Origin: Solen grandis
Lineage: Eukaryota; Mollusca; Bivalvia; Adapedonta; Solenidae
Direction of reading: 5' to 3'
NCBI GenBank assembly: GCA_021229015.1
Contig: CM037777.1
Span: forward strand, 58,197,789 to 58,261,788
DNA length: 64,000 nucleotides
The notes beneath the pieces were generated by a model. It was given only the letters and a program-made list of their open reading frames with translations, was not told the DNA's origin and did not search any database. Positions within the stretch are counted from its first letter, which is position 1, and each line of letters begins with the position of its first letter. Positions 1-11,080 of the stretch are shown here, piece after piece. The translations under genes were made by a program, and so were the position numbers.

Positions 1-903
1 TGAATAATAGGATATGAGAAGTTCGGGCGATAATATTCTGGTTTGGACCAATTTCGTGAGAGGCCACAAACAAACTGAAAATTAAAGATGTGTTTAGCAA
101 CAACTGTAAATCATAAGTTAAACAAACATTTAAGTGGAAAATTAATGAATATAAGTTAAGAATGATAATTCAGTTCTCGCCACCACCTACTTAGTATCAA
201 GAAAAAATTACAGACTTCCAATATGGCTCCGAAGAAACTTTCAATATCAAATATTAACATATATCCATCGTAAATGGGTCATTCATGTCAAATATAGCCG
301 TTCTGAAATGAATTCATAGTTCTCTTCTCTCTTATTAAAAGAATATAAGTAAGTGACGGACAATTAAACATTAATGTTTCTGTGATGAGAATATGGTGGT
401 TGGTCAAATTTCATGAGCCTTCCACCTATTGGACTCACAATTAAAACGTTGCTCTTGACTTAAAGTGATCCAGGATATGCCCCAGACCAATCCCTGTATC
501 TACTCCTGATTGCAATCTGAGTAGCATTTTTTTATATTTTGAAAATAGAATGTATTAAGTTACCTCCCATGTTAAGTAAGGAAACGCAGTGTGACGTAAC
601 CACTGGGAGCAGTAAGAGAATGTTTGATTTATATAATGATTATGATTAAATGTGAAACGATATTTCTAATGGAACCGAATCGCAATTGGAAATCCATGTT
701 GAGCAATATGTAAGTACATTATTTGTATCTCCATGATAACTAAATAAATAACATACTTAGTTTTTACAAGTTTTATTTGGCTTTATTTACATCAAAATCA
801 GCAATTACTTGAATGGATAGTTTAAGATGATTTGACCTCATAAATATGCTTGATTTAAATATTTCGCGCGCGCATATATCCTCCCGTACCCCACATCCGG
901 CGA
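1..903. other. Non-coding AT-rich sequence
   Basis: No convincing reading frame, RNA gene or recognisable repeat was seen. Stops are dense in all frames. Confidence 0.5.
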
Positions 904-1264
904 TAACCTAAATTCGGCGATGATTTGTTTTTTGTTACTCACTTAAATTCTCGCGTTATTTCAGAATTGAAGGTCAATCATGTTTATGTCTTACCGTCCA
1001 TTTTTTTGCGACTCGGTTGATTTTCTGTGCTAAACATGGAGATACGACAGGTAAACAAAAAGAATTAGTACATTACTGTGATAAAATTGTGTGTTTATAT
1101 TGCAATTTTAACATTTACCATCCTTTCGGTTTTTTTTTCTCCAAAAATATTGTTGCTTAAAAATTGACAATCGTCGTTTGTATTTTACTATTTTTACTAC
1201 CAAGGTCATGCGACATTCTACGTAACAAAATAAAAAACCAATCAGAATCGCCGGATTTAGGTTA
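904..1264. mobile_element. Candidate MITE with 18-bp inverted ends
   Basis: The left end (904-921, TAACCTAAATTCGGCGAT) is the inverted complement of the right end (1247-1264, ATCGCCGGATTTAGGTTA) with one mismatch. The 361-bp interior has no coding potential. This is the layout of a non-autonomous DNA transposon. No clear target-site duplication was found, so it could also be an unrelated inverted repeat. Confidence 0.45.
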
Positions 1265-1971
1265 CGTTTTCAGATCGATGTAAGAGTTTACAACTGCCAT
1301 ATTTATTTATATTTAGCAACCGCTGAATGACAGTGTTTGCCGTTAATCTTAAGTAACTTTAAAAAAGTTGTAGTAAAATTATAATCAGTATAATTATAGA
1401 TTACTGTGGTTTGTTTAAAATGCCACTGACATTTGTTCTTATATTGCCGATTTGGGTTACACCGGGGTACGTGTACATTAAGTTCCAGTTCAGTATTCAA
1501 ACATTGTTTTCAGAAATCTATGATGAGCATCTTTTGTATAGAAACCAAATATCATGTGTAGTTTTTATTACGCACGAAATGCTTGAATATAGTTATATCA
1601 TGTATTTTTGTCAGTCCATTTTCATTTTCTACATTGTGCATAAAGTGAAAGAATGAAACATTTCCTGGAACCCCCCATCCCTCTTTTTTTATTTTGTTTA
1701 CAGGTACTCACCTGTTACTTAAATAATTTATTGACGATTCATAAAAGTTCAGAAAAAAAATTACTTATTCTTAAATTGGGTTTCGGAGCTAATCTCTTCT
1801 GTGTATAGATCTTTTAAAGAGAGTTTAATGAACATGTTTTGTAGTACTATTCGTCTAGCTATTCTCACGTTGGTCAAATCTACATATTTCCCTTCATACG
1901 TAAACCATGACAAGAACAAAAATTTGAACGTGTAAATGTTGGTTGACCTTTTTACGTCATCTTAACCAGGA
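1265..1971. other. Non-coding sequence
   Basis: AT-rich. An 81-codon plus-strand frame at 1411-1656 is hydrophobic, low in complexity and has no family signature, so it was not called as a gene. Confidence 0.45.
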
Positions 1972-2215
1972 GGAGCGGTGGCTCAGTGGTAACACGCTAG
2001 ATTGCTAATTCAGGGGCCCGGGGTTCGAACCTTGGAAATTTTCTGGGACACTTTTCAGTGTTCACCGCCTAGCTGGTTCATCCAGACAGTGGTTAAGGAG
2101 CTTCGCGTATATCGATGATAAACCTGGGTACCTTAAAGAACCAAGGGCTATTCGGAATGAGCTAGGGTAGCCAGATCTCTTGTGTCCGCATCTGTCTCTG
2201 TGTGTAGGTCATTAA
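1972..2215 (+). mobile_element. tRNA-derived SINE
   Basis: The head resembles a tRNA gene with internal pol III promoter boxes: A box TGGCTCAGTGG at 1979-1989 and B box GGTTCGAACC at 2022-2031. A non-tRNA body of about 180 bp follows. A functional tRNA is unlikely because no acceptor stem closes around the two boxes. Confidence 0.75.
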
Positions 2216-2339
2216 TTTTCATAAGCGACATGCGTAATCGCATGCACAAATTCATGCATATGACTATCTTAGGAACGCGCTAATACGATCTACCATGAAC
2301 AAGAGGAACTAATGGCACTGAAACGCTCATCAATAGGCT

Positions 2340-3330
2340 TTATAGAATGTATACATCTTCTTTGGCGTCAAAAGACCAGTGTATTCAGGAATTTATGCAG
2401 ACAAACATTCTGACCAAGTTCTGTGAAGATTTGGCCAAAAGTGTGGCCTCTAGGGTGTTCACAAGGGTTTTAAAGGATTTGACCAGGTGACCAACATTTT
2501 GGCCCATGAACATTTAAACTTTAAATTTTTTTGGTGTTCACAAGTTTTTCAATGCTTTGATCTGACCAGGATTGATGAAAGTCTAAAATGTGACATTTAC
2601 AAGGGTTTTCAATGATTTGACTAGTGACCTAATTTTTGACCCAATATGATTTTTGGACTCATCTAAGATATCATAAAGACAAACATTCTGACCGAGTTCC
2701 AAATATGTGGCCTTTAGGATGTTCACAGGTTTTGACCCAGTGACCTACTTTCTGACCCAATAGGACCCAGTATCGAACCCATCCATGGGTTTATGCATAC
2801 AACCATTCTGATCAAGTATTGTGAAGATTGAGTCTACAATGTGGCCTCTAGTGTGTTAACAAATTTAATTCAAGGAATTGACTCACTGGCCTACCTTTAA
2901 ACTCCAGGTGACCCAGTTTCGAACTTATCCAAGATATTAAGCATACGCAGATTCTGACCATGTTTTGTGAAAATGGGCCGAAAAAATAGTTTCTAGGATG
3001 TTCACAAGGTTTGCCTAGGATTTGACAGTAATCTACATTTTAACCCCACGTGACCCAGTTTTGAACTTTTTTGACGTTTTTTGACGATTGGGCATAAATG
3101 TGGCATCTAAGGCCTTCACAAGTTTTCCCTAGGAATTGACCTAGTGATGTGCTTTTTGAACCTAAGTGAACCAGATTCAAACTCATCCAAGCTGTCGTGC
3201 AGTCAAAAATTCTGACCATGTTTTGTGAGGACTGGGCCTAAAATGTGGCCTCTAGAGCTGACGCCGCACGACGGTCACATCACCACCCTAAAAGCTCACC
3301 ATAAGTACGTTGTGCTCAGCTAATAAGCGA
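2340..3330 (+). repeat. Composite tandem-core element, family C, copy 1 (head missing)
   Basis: Degenerate units of about 110-150 bp repeat phrases such as TGACCAAGTT, GTGGCCTCTAG and GTTCACAAG. The array ends in a tail with ACGCCGCACGACGGTCAC and then AAAGCTCACCATAAG and TGTGCTCAGC. The same tail closes the arrays near 23.1, 27.8, 42.6 and 45.1 kb. The palindromic head seen in other copies is absent. Confidence 0.7.
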
Positions 3331-3525
3331 CTTCACTATGAGCTGCATTTGATAGAGCAAGCATCGAAATCGGTCCTTCCATAAAGATTAACACACAGAA
3401 ATAAAAAGGAATGTAGAGTTTTCATTGGACAACAAATAAAGCTGGCCTCTAGCTTTAAAAAGCACATTTTTATCGTGTTAGAACGATCGTGTTAGAGTTC
3501 ATTTTTTTGCAACGTTCATATACAC

Positions 3526-4335
3526 AGTGAAACCACGTTTGGTTCCTGAGGAAAATTCCGGATTAATGAATTTTCCGTATAAATGGATCAACCCATATCT
3601 TGTTTCTTTCTTTTTTTCTGCGCGCGCGTTATGCATGTACAATACTAATAAGAATTATATTTTTAAGTATATTTTTATTTATGATTATTTTTTAAATGAT
3701 AAATAATATGTTATAAAGGGGGATGAAATTAATAAAAATTTTAATCAATTTTCTTTTCTTTTCATTTATTTCTATAGCAACATGCCATATTCAAGTGAAT
3801 GTTCAAACAGAACAACACAGTATCATTGAAAGTAAGCAATCATATTTTACATGACATTAACATATAAAAATTTTTTTCACACCTTTAAATTTGTTTTGTT
3901 TTTTTCTTTTGTTACAGTTCATGTGGTCTAATATAGCATGTTATTAAGTAATAACAAAATTGTGTTGATACAGCACTGTTCATTATATTACTTTAAAAAA
4001 CTCAGTTTCTTCTGTTTGCACTCTTTGTTGGCTATTACATTCACAACACTTGTCAACTTCCATAGGAAGTCCAAAGCAACCCTGTTCACTTTTGTATCCT
4101 CCGATGATGATGTTGTCTGCTCAAAGTATGATATGAGTTGTGAGAGATGTTCCTTAGCCTCCTTCACAATCACATCCTTCCTCTCAGGGTCAGAGACGAG
4201 GTTGTCACCAGCATTCTCCTCATCTGGTACTTCGTCACGATTGATGAGGGTGAGGATGTCATCATCATTTAGTTGGTGCCCAGTCTCCTCTGACTCGGCG
4301 ATATTGACATAATCCTCGACAGACAGACTTCCTTA
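3526..4335 (-). pseudogene. pogo/Tigger-like transposase C-terminal remnant with one TIR
   Basis: The minus strand carries an open frame of about 110 codons (roughly 4333 down to 3988) that is acidic, then helical: VNIAESEETGHQ near its start, then AKEHLSQLISYFEQ and VALDFLWKLTSVVN. That composition resembles the tails of Tigger-type transposases (TIGD proteins). An in-frame stop lies just upstream and no DDE catalytic region is present, so only the 3' end survives. At 3526 a CAGTGAAACCACG end, typical of pogo/Tigger terminal repeats, marks the likely element border. The other end was not found. The family call rests on the TIR and tail style, not on catalytic residues. Confidence 0.5.
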
Positions 4336-4649
4336 CATGATAACTGTCGAAGGAGGTGTCGCGGCTCACTCAATGGGATGTTAAACCAAAATTTCTAAGT
4401 TAAAAAGGGGCCATTATTTATATCAAATTCAGCCAAGAGTTTTCTACTTTGGTTATCTGATGCCCCTGAACATATTCATAAACTTTCAAGTCAATACCAT
4501 AAATGGTAATTGAGATATAAGGTTGATAGTAACTTGTATGCAAAACTTTAACCAAAAGCTGCAACGCCAACGCCGACGAAAGGGTAACAACAATAGCTCT
4601 CATATTCTTCGAATTGTCGAGCTAACAAGTTATTGATCGGACATTGATT

Positions 4650-5178
4650 TTACACTAATTGTCACTCTGACCCTTACCTTTGACTTTATGACCTAAAATC
4701 ATAGGGGACATCTACAGGCCATGGGCAATGTCCCTACCAAGTTTCACAAAACTAGGCTAATTAATTAATTCCCAGGTAATTGATATGACAAGGATTTTAC
4801 ACTAAATATTACTGTGACCTTGACCTTTGACCTAAAGACCTCAAAATCAGTAGGGGTCATCAACTGGCCTGTCAAACCTCCCTATTGACTTATCTACTGG
4901 CTATGGGCAACACCCTACCAAGCTTCACAAACCTAGACTTATTCCTTTTCAAGTTATTGATCGACAAGGATTTTACACTAAGTGTCACTGTGACATTCAC
5001 CTTTGAACTAGTGACCTCAAATCAATAGGGGTCATCAACTGGCCATGTCTAACCTCCCTACTGAGTATGAAGACAGCACACCTAATAATTATCAAGTTAT
5101 TGAGCGGACATCGATGTGGCTAACGGACAGACAAGTGCCATACCATGAAACGACTGAAGTTACCTTCGGGCATATAAA
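4650..5178 (+). repeat. Tandem repeat array, family D
   Basis: About three units of 150-190 bp share GGATTTTACACTAA, TGACCTTGACCTTTGACC and GGGGTCATCAACTGGCC. The array ends in a GGACAGACAAG stretch and ATATAAAAA, like other family D arrays in the window. Confidence 0.65.
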
Positions 5179-5320
5179 AAGGTACACATTTTAGATATAT
5201 TTCCCCTAAAACTGAGGATAGTTTAAACTATATGGCTGTCATAACTACATGTACTAGTACGTGTCTTGTTTAATGAACTATACATTCTAAATATCTGTGT
5301 ATATATTATATTTTGATATT

Positions 5321-5575
5321 TTGAAGCGTCTGCCTCGGGAGCGGGACATTGTGGGTTCAATCCTCGACTGCGGCATACCAAAGTCGTGATAAAAATGATA
5401 ATGGTAGCTCCCTGTTTTTCGCTCAGAATATATAAACACAATAGTCCTGGGCTGGTTGGCCCAGTGTCAATATAATATAACTGGGTGCGGTATCATGCCA
5501 CATGTCTGTACTTGTCTCTTCAAATGATATAAATACTGTCGGCTGGACGTTATACTTAACAAACAAACAAACAAG
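5321..5575 (+). mobile_element. tRNA-derived SINE, second family, 5'-damaged
   Basis: A B-box-like GGGTTCAATCC lies near 5353. The body phrases GGTGCGGTATCATGCCACATGTCT and ATAAATACTGTCGG-type tail also occur in inverted form at 31.5-31.8 kb and 32.4-32.66 kb. The A box is degraded. Confidence 0.65.
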
Positions 5576-6368
5576 CGAACAAATGCACGAATAATACAAA
5601 GATCAGTCATTCGGCTTCTTATATTTTTTACATCAAAGTCATGACATGTATGTGTTTATAATATTTTTTTTGGAGAAAAAAATGTTACTATGCAGACTCT
5701 TGGTGTGCTCAATATCAAAAATACAAAACGATAGAATAAAAAACTACTTGAAAAATGTTTTTAAGTAATTTAAGCTTATTCAATAAATCAAATTCATAAG
5801 TAAAACAAAATTTTTTTTTCTCTGAATTATTTAAATACAATTGTAAAACCCGCATTACCTCTCTATCTTCGATGTATACAGAGTAAAATCTTTCCAGTTA
5901 GACAAATTATTACATGATTAATATTTAACAACGGTCAAAAAGTATTTAAAATGTATATATATACAATTTCTAAAAAATGTACTCAAGTTTTAAACTAATT
6001 TTACATTGATTTTGGTAACAGCTTATTCTAATACATCTCGATCATTCTAGGTTGGATCAGTACTTAGCGCAACAGTGCAAGAGAAAACATGAACAAATCC
6101 CTGACTGGGATTAATTCCTGTATTGGTTGTTCAAGAAATTGCATTCTTATACATTACCGCTTTTAATTTCAATGTAATCTTTATGAAAAGAATAAGATTT
6201 CAACATATGACACAAAAAACATTCATCATTTATATACATGTACACAATTAAATACAAATCAACGTATCGGTATCACATTTGAATTAAGTCTACTTTATCC
6301 TTTTAACCACACTGATCTTAAATATTTTACAATATTGAAGCTGAAATATCATGATTCGTCAAGGAAAT
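5576..6368. other. AT-rich sequence downstream of TRIM-like gene A
   Basis: This lies 3' of the minus-strand gene A and probably includes its 3' UTR. No further coding signal was seen. Confidence 0.4.
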
Positions 6369-9300
6369 TTAATGGGGGAATTCTATTTGAAACACGAGAA
6401 CCGTATTTGAATATTGCGAAACAATAAGCCTCTGTTGTTTGGTATCATAACAAAGTGACCTCGGCAAGAATACTCCGTCAGATCTGTTTAAAACCTCCCC
6501 CAATTCCTCTCCGCTTTCAGACAACTGGACCACGTTGTGTGAGAGAAGCCCACTGACAAACACACCTGATGTATTATCTAGACATATGCCGCGGCAGCTA
6601 TCGAAATTGTTATATTCTTTTTCGTATATTTGATTTCCTAGTCTGTCTGTACAAACTACATATTTAGAAAAGCATGAACTGAAAATTTTCTCCCCATCCC
6701 TACTGACAGCAATGTTAAAGTTATTCATATTTGAAAGTCTTCTTATCAATGATCCCTGCAAGGTGTATACATATACATTTTTCTCATCAGAAACAAACAA
6801 TTGTCCGTTATGGTAATCTATTCCATGACAGTCATGTTCTACGTTGATTGTTCTACACAGGGACAAATTCTTCCTCAAAGCATAAAACTGTAATTTCTTG
6901 TCCGCTAAAGCCAGAGCTACCTCCTGCTGACCCACACAACACACACCTCGTGGGTCGCCGCGTACCAGACAGGAGGCTACCACAGAAGACGAGCAAATGT
7001 CTATATGTTTAAGTTTTTTATTACCCCCGTCTGCTACAATCACAGATCCGTCTGGTAGGACACAGGAACCTTCTACATCACAACTTTCAAAATCATCAGG
7101 CATTTTAATGTTGATCATCTGCTTTTTCTTTAACTCAATGACAGATTTCCGTAATACCTTGCTGCAGCTTCCCATAGACTTAAATTCATCTATTTGTCCT
7201 TTAATATAAGAGTATGGCCTGTATATGACAGTATGGTCTCCAATATCTGAGTTCCGACAGTTCTTGTCAACGAGGGCAGTGGTCTGTTTTGCGTTCTTCA
7301 TGGTGATGAACATCTGGGTTTTATTTCCGGTTGATAAATCGATCTGGAGTAAACACTGTCTGACATCTTCTTCATAGTGTTTGCAGTCGTCAGCAACTTT
7401 CTTTATTTCTTTCTCAACCTCTTTAAATTTAGCCTGCAGCTCATCTTTTGATTTCTTTTCTAACACCTTAACCACTGATATAAGTTTCTTTGTATATTGC
7501 TCTATCTTTGAAAGTTGAGCATTCTTCTCAATCAATAGCTGTTCTTTCTGTCCATTGACAAAGCACTGTCTCTCCTTGAGGAAGTCTAGGCTGCTGTTCA
7601 GTTCCGTCTTTACTGAATCAAATTCTTCTTGCTTGAAAATATCTTTGATCTCAGATGGGATGTCCTTCAGACTTTCACATGACCTTCAAATACATATTTC
7701 ATTATATCTAAGTTTAGGACGAAAAGTTATTATATTGTTAAGTAGGTTAAATGTAAAACTATGTATACAATACTTAAAAACCAGTGATCAAGTAATTTTA
7801 AACATTTTTCTGCTATAAGTATTGTTTTCTTTTCTTATTTGTATAGCGTACTATTTTTTTATTCGGCGTAGCTGTATAATTTCGATTTCAACTCGCATCT
7901 TAAACCAATCAAATGTACGCTAACAGCGGTAAATAATTCTAAGCTGAATAAAAAGACTCCTGTTATTGGTTAACGCATCGTTATGGACTATAAAATTACT
8001 GTAAATAAGGGGTGCAGCTTGTATATATCATTCAGCGCTTGGTGTTATTACTTTTCTTTTTGATGTAAACATGAAAGTGATTTCAGTAAGTTAAATACAA
8101 TCCTTTTCCATCAATTGAGGAATGCTACTTTGTGAAAATGATTTAAAACAACAAAAAAGAATCCACCGTGTTATGACATGAAACCCCTTAATTACTATGT
8201 ATATTGAATTCTTCCAGCCTGCCGAGATGCTCTCATTGAAAATTAATTCGCCAAAACCAAAACAAGTAATAACGCTTTTATATCATAATTGTCATATGCA
8301 ATAATGATATGAACAAATATCAAACAAGCCTATTTACAGATATAATTTTTTGTATTACCGTCTATAAATAAGTATATTTCATAGAAAAAATACTGAACTA
8401 TTTCTAGAGCGTACTTAATTTGTTGTGCGTCGGTCTTTCGCGCGCTTTTCCTCGGAATGTTCTAGAAGACTGGAAATCTCGTTTTTCTTTCATCCTACGC
8501 CGAATATCTTTTTTAAAGATATTTCTTGTTTAAATAAGAATGCATCATTGCTACGAAGAACCGATTAGGTCATCTGCGACCTTCACCATAACTAAAAAGA
8601 TTCATTTATTCCATCTCCTAGTACTTTTTTTATACAAAAAGCCCATAGATATTGACGAAAAACAACTTTTGAACAATCTATTTATAAGATGGCGCAATAT
8701 GTTTGTTTTTTTGTTTCAGTGGCAAAACGTTGATCCAATAACAATGTTTTACATGACCCGAAAACAATAAAGCATGATCCTGCATCCTCCCGAGTGTCTG
8801 TTGGTAACAACTAATACATCAATTCAATATCGGGATATAAAAAATATCAGCAATATTGAAATTTACTTACCGGACCATGTTTTAAATATATGAATATTGT
8901 AATAATGTAAATTGGTTTTCCGTTTTTCAAAATATTTTAGTAGCTACAAATATTCATCGAATAAAAAATGAGTTTAATCAGTTAGAAATATTTTGGCCTT
9001 TGCCAGTTTATCTTTAAATCATAGAAGAAACTGATTAACTTTTATTTATTCGAAAAGGGAAATTAAAACGATTATTTAATATACCTGTGTTCGAAAAGAG
9101 CACAGCTAACGCATCCCACCACATCATGTTGGACACACCAGACATCGATCGCTTTTCCAAAATGCTTCTTACATTGTTCCGTCGGAAATGGCATCGGTAA
9201 AGAGGAACACAAATCCGGCGGCTGCACTATGTTGTGACCATCAAAAATGTTGTTGTGGACATCCAAGCAAGAAGAACACAAATATTTCTTGCAATCTTGA

Positions 9301-9398
9301 CACGCCTTTACTGCCTCGTTCACCAGAGAGTTTTTGCCACACAAAAATGTACATTTTATTACGAATGTCTCCTCACTGGAGAAATCTGCGGTGGCCAT
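6369..9398 (-). CDS. TRIM-like protein A: two B-boxes, coiled coil, beta-propeller; no RING
   Basis: There are two coding exons. Exon 1 is 9398-9085 and begins at ATG GCC ACC. Exon 2 is 7683-6369. The donor is ACACAG|GTATAT and the acceptor TTTGAAG|GTCATG. The phases fit (314 + 1315 nt) and give 542 aa. Upstream of the ATG, CACACACAG|GAGGAA looks like a further acceptor, so a 5' UTR exon is likely. B-box 1 spans residues 16-55 (C16, C20, C33, C36, C41, C44, H48, H55). B-box 2 spans 76-104 (C76, H79, C88, H91, C96, C99, H104). A lysine/glutamate-rich coiled coil covers about 120-215. A six-bladed NHL-like propeller covers about 290-540, with motifs VLPDGSVIVADGGNKKLK and SLCYDTKQQRLIVSQYS. Related bivalve proteins are usually annotated TRIM2/3-, TRIM56- or TRIM71-like. 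Without a RING, ubiquitin-ligase activity cannot be assumed, and a scaffold or RNA-binding role is equally possible. Gene B at 17.0-19.7 kb is its close paralogue. Confidence 0.88.
7861..8505. mobile_element. MITE in the intron of TRIM-like gene A
   Basis: The 645-bp segment starts ATTCGGCGTAG and ends with the inverse (CTACGCCGAAT, one base different at the inner edge). Its interior is non-coding. The paralogous intron near 18.65-18.69 kb joins the flanking sequences (TTTGTATTACATACCATTTTT and AATAAGAATGCAT) without it, so it is an insertion in copy A. Confidence 0.65.
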
Positions 9399-9419
9399 TT
9401 CCTCCTGTGTGTGTGAAAC

Positions 9420-10539
9420 CAAAAAAGTATTAGTACGCGCGCATTTTTGATGCTATACATGTTTTTTTTTCATTTTTTTTTTTTTTCATTTTGCAACTAC
9501 CGGTAAAAAATACTGGTTCGTTTATAAGGTATAAACTCAATATTAAGACCACCCTTTGGGCTGCTGTCAACTGGTCCTAATAATGAGTGTTCTGATAATC
9601 GAGCTTCAATTGACAGGAAATAGGGAAAAGGGGACCTGGAAATAGTGGTCTTAATAGTGATGGTCTTTATATTGAGGTGGTCTTTACATGAGGTTTTATT
9701 AAAGTGAGCGCATGCGCCAATAGTGAATGTGATTACGTATGCGATGGCACACGAAAATAGAAATTCTAAAATAAATGGTTTTATAATTCTCAATATATAT
9801 GTTCAATACCGTTCGTAACTCCGTTTAATGTACCTCCGTGATTTAAGATGTACTATTGAAATAAATCGTGGATAAATCTGAATTTTCAGAGCTTCTGATT
9901 CGCCACATATTTAGGGCAGCTTCTAAATAAACAATGGTGCGTTACTTTTATTTCGTGAATATAGGAATATCACCGATGAAAATCATTAAAATACTAATTC
10001 GGCACAGTCTTACGTCATCATCCCTAAGTAAGTCAAAAATGAGGTTAGACACAATGAATGAAACGCTTTTTCACCATCCAACACGAACGGTACAGTGATT
10101 GATAATCTAGCGAACTACTCGAATCGATGTTATCTTAAATCACGCCATTCTACAGACAGGTATGTGCGACGTCACCTAATGACCTCGGCGACTTGTTGAA
10201 TTCAATATTTCCGTTAAATATCATCGGTTGGTTCCGGTGCATTTTAGTATTCTTTATCGAATAGGCTCGCTAGATCGTTATCACTCATTGTTCCGTTCGT
10301 ATAACTCGCTCAATCATGTGTGTTAGGTTGTGAAAAGACGTTACTTTCTATAGTGGGTTTAAATTTTACTATATTACTTATTTTTGATATAATTTCAAAC
10401 AGATATATTTTCTTTTATTACAAAGGTCACTGTATTTTTGCAATATCAGCTTTTATAATTTTTTTTTAGATCAGTGGAATTCTTCAATAGGAATTTAAAC
10501 TTGTATCTTCAACTCATTTACGGATTAGGGATTGACTTA
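9420..10539. other. Non-coding sequence upstream of TRIM-like gene A
   Basis: This should contain the gene's promoter and 5' UTR exon, but no core element can be identified. Near 9540-9690 there are short repeated phrases (GGTCCTAATAATGAG, GGTCTTAATAGTGATGG, GGTCTTTATATTGAGG). Minus-strand frames here lack family features. Confidence 0.4.
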
Positions 10540-11080
10540 ATTACATTTAACAAATATTTTCAGCATAATTCAATATGACCTATACCTCCAAAGTTACGCA
10601 GTATATTCAATAGCATAATATCCCTGCAAGTGCAGGCTGTTATTTTGTTACGGTCCGATCAGGGTGTTACCAGGACACAAAAATGGAGACACAGCACCTG
10701 ATCACATACTTATCATAGATATAAAGCCATGGTTAAAATATCAATGTAATGGTGAATTGATATATATAATAAAGTGGATACCGTATGTTAGCAGAACCAA
10801 CATCTCATAACATTCCTTGGTATATGTCTCTTATCCGTTTCCTATCATTTCTCAAAAATCATACGTCTGTCCCTGAAACCCTGAAACGAAACAAGGGGGC
10901 TCTGTAGAGGGAATTTCTTCAAAAAAGGGAATTTCCAATTAAAGAAACAAGGGGGCTCTGTAGAGGGAATTGAGGTGCACATATCAGTTGTTTTTAAAGT
11001 TGCATGAAATTAAAAGCATTAATTTGACAAAGACCGGGTGCTTAATTGTCTACACTCCTATGTTAATTGAAGATACACGT
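10540..11080. repeat. Duplicated flank of the TRIM block, copy A
   Basis: CATTCCTTGGTATATGTCTC and ACAAGGGGGCTCTGTAGAGG (the latter twice, about 10893 and 10951) match the sequence left of gap 1 (20580-20757). The continuing TTAATTTGACAAAGAC and TGAAGATACACG match the sequence right of gap 2 (48445-48533). This copy is continuous. Confidence 0.7.

Noticed and set aside
1411..1656. 81-codon hydrophobic frame
   Set aside because: Composition expected of AT-rich DNA, no motif, no splice or family support.
1972..2045. Functional tRNA gene
   Set aside because: A and B boxes are present, but the acceptor and anticodon stems do not close and a SINE body follows.
9188..9433. Plus-strand frames opposite the B-box exon
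   Set aside because: They are shadows of the minus-strand coding exon of gene A.
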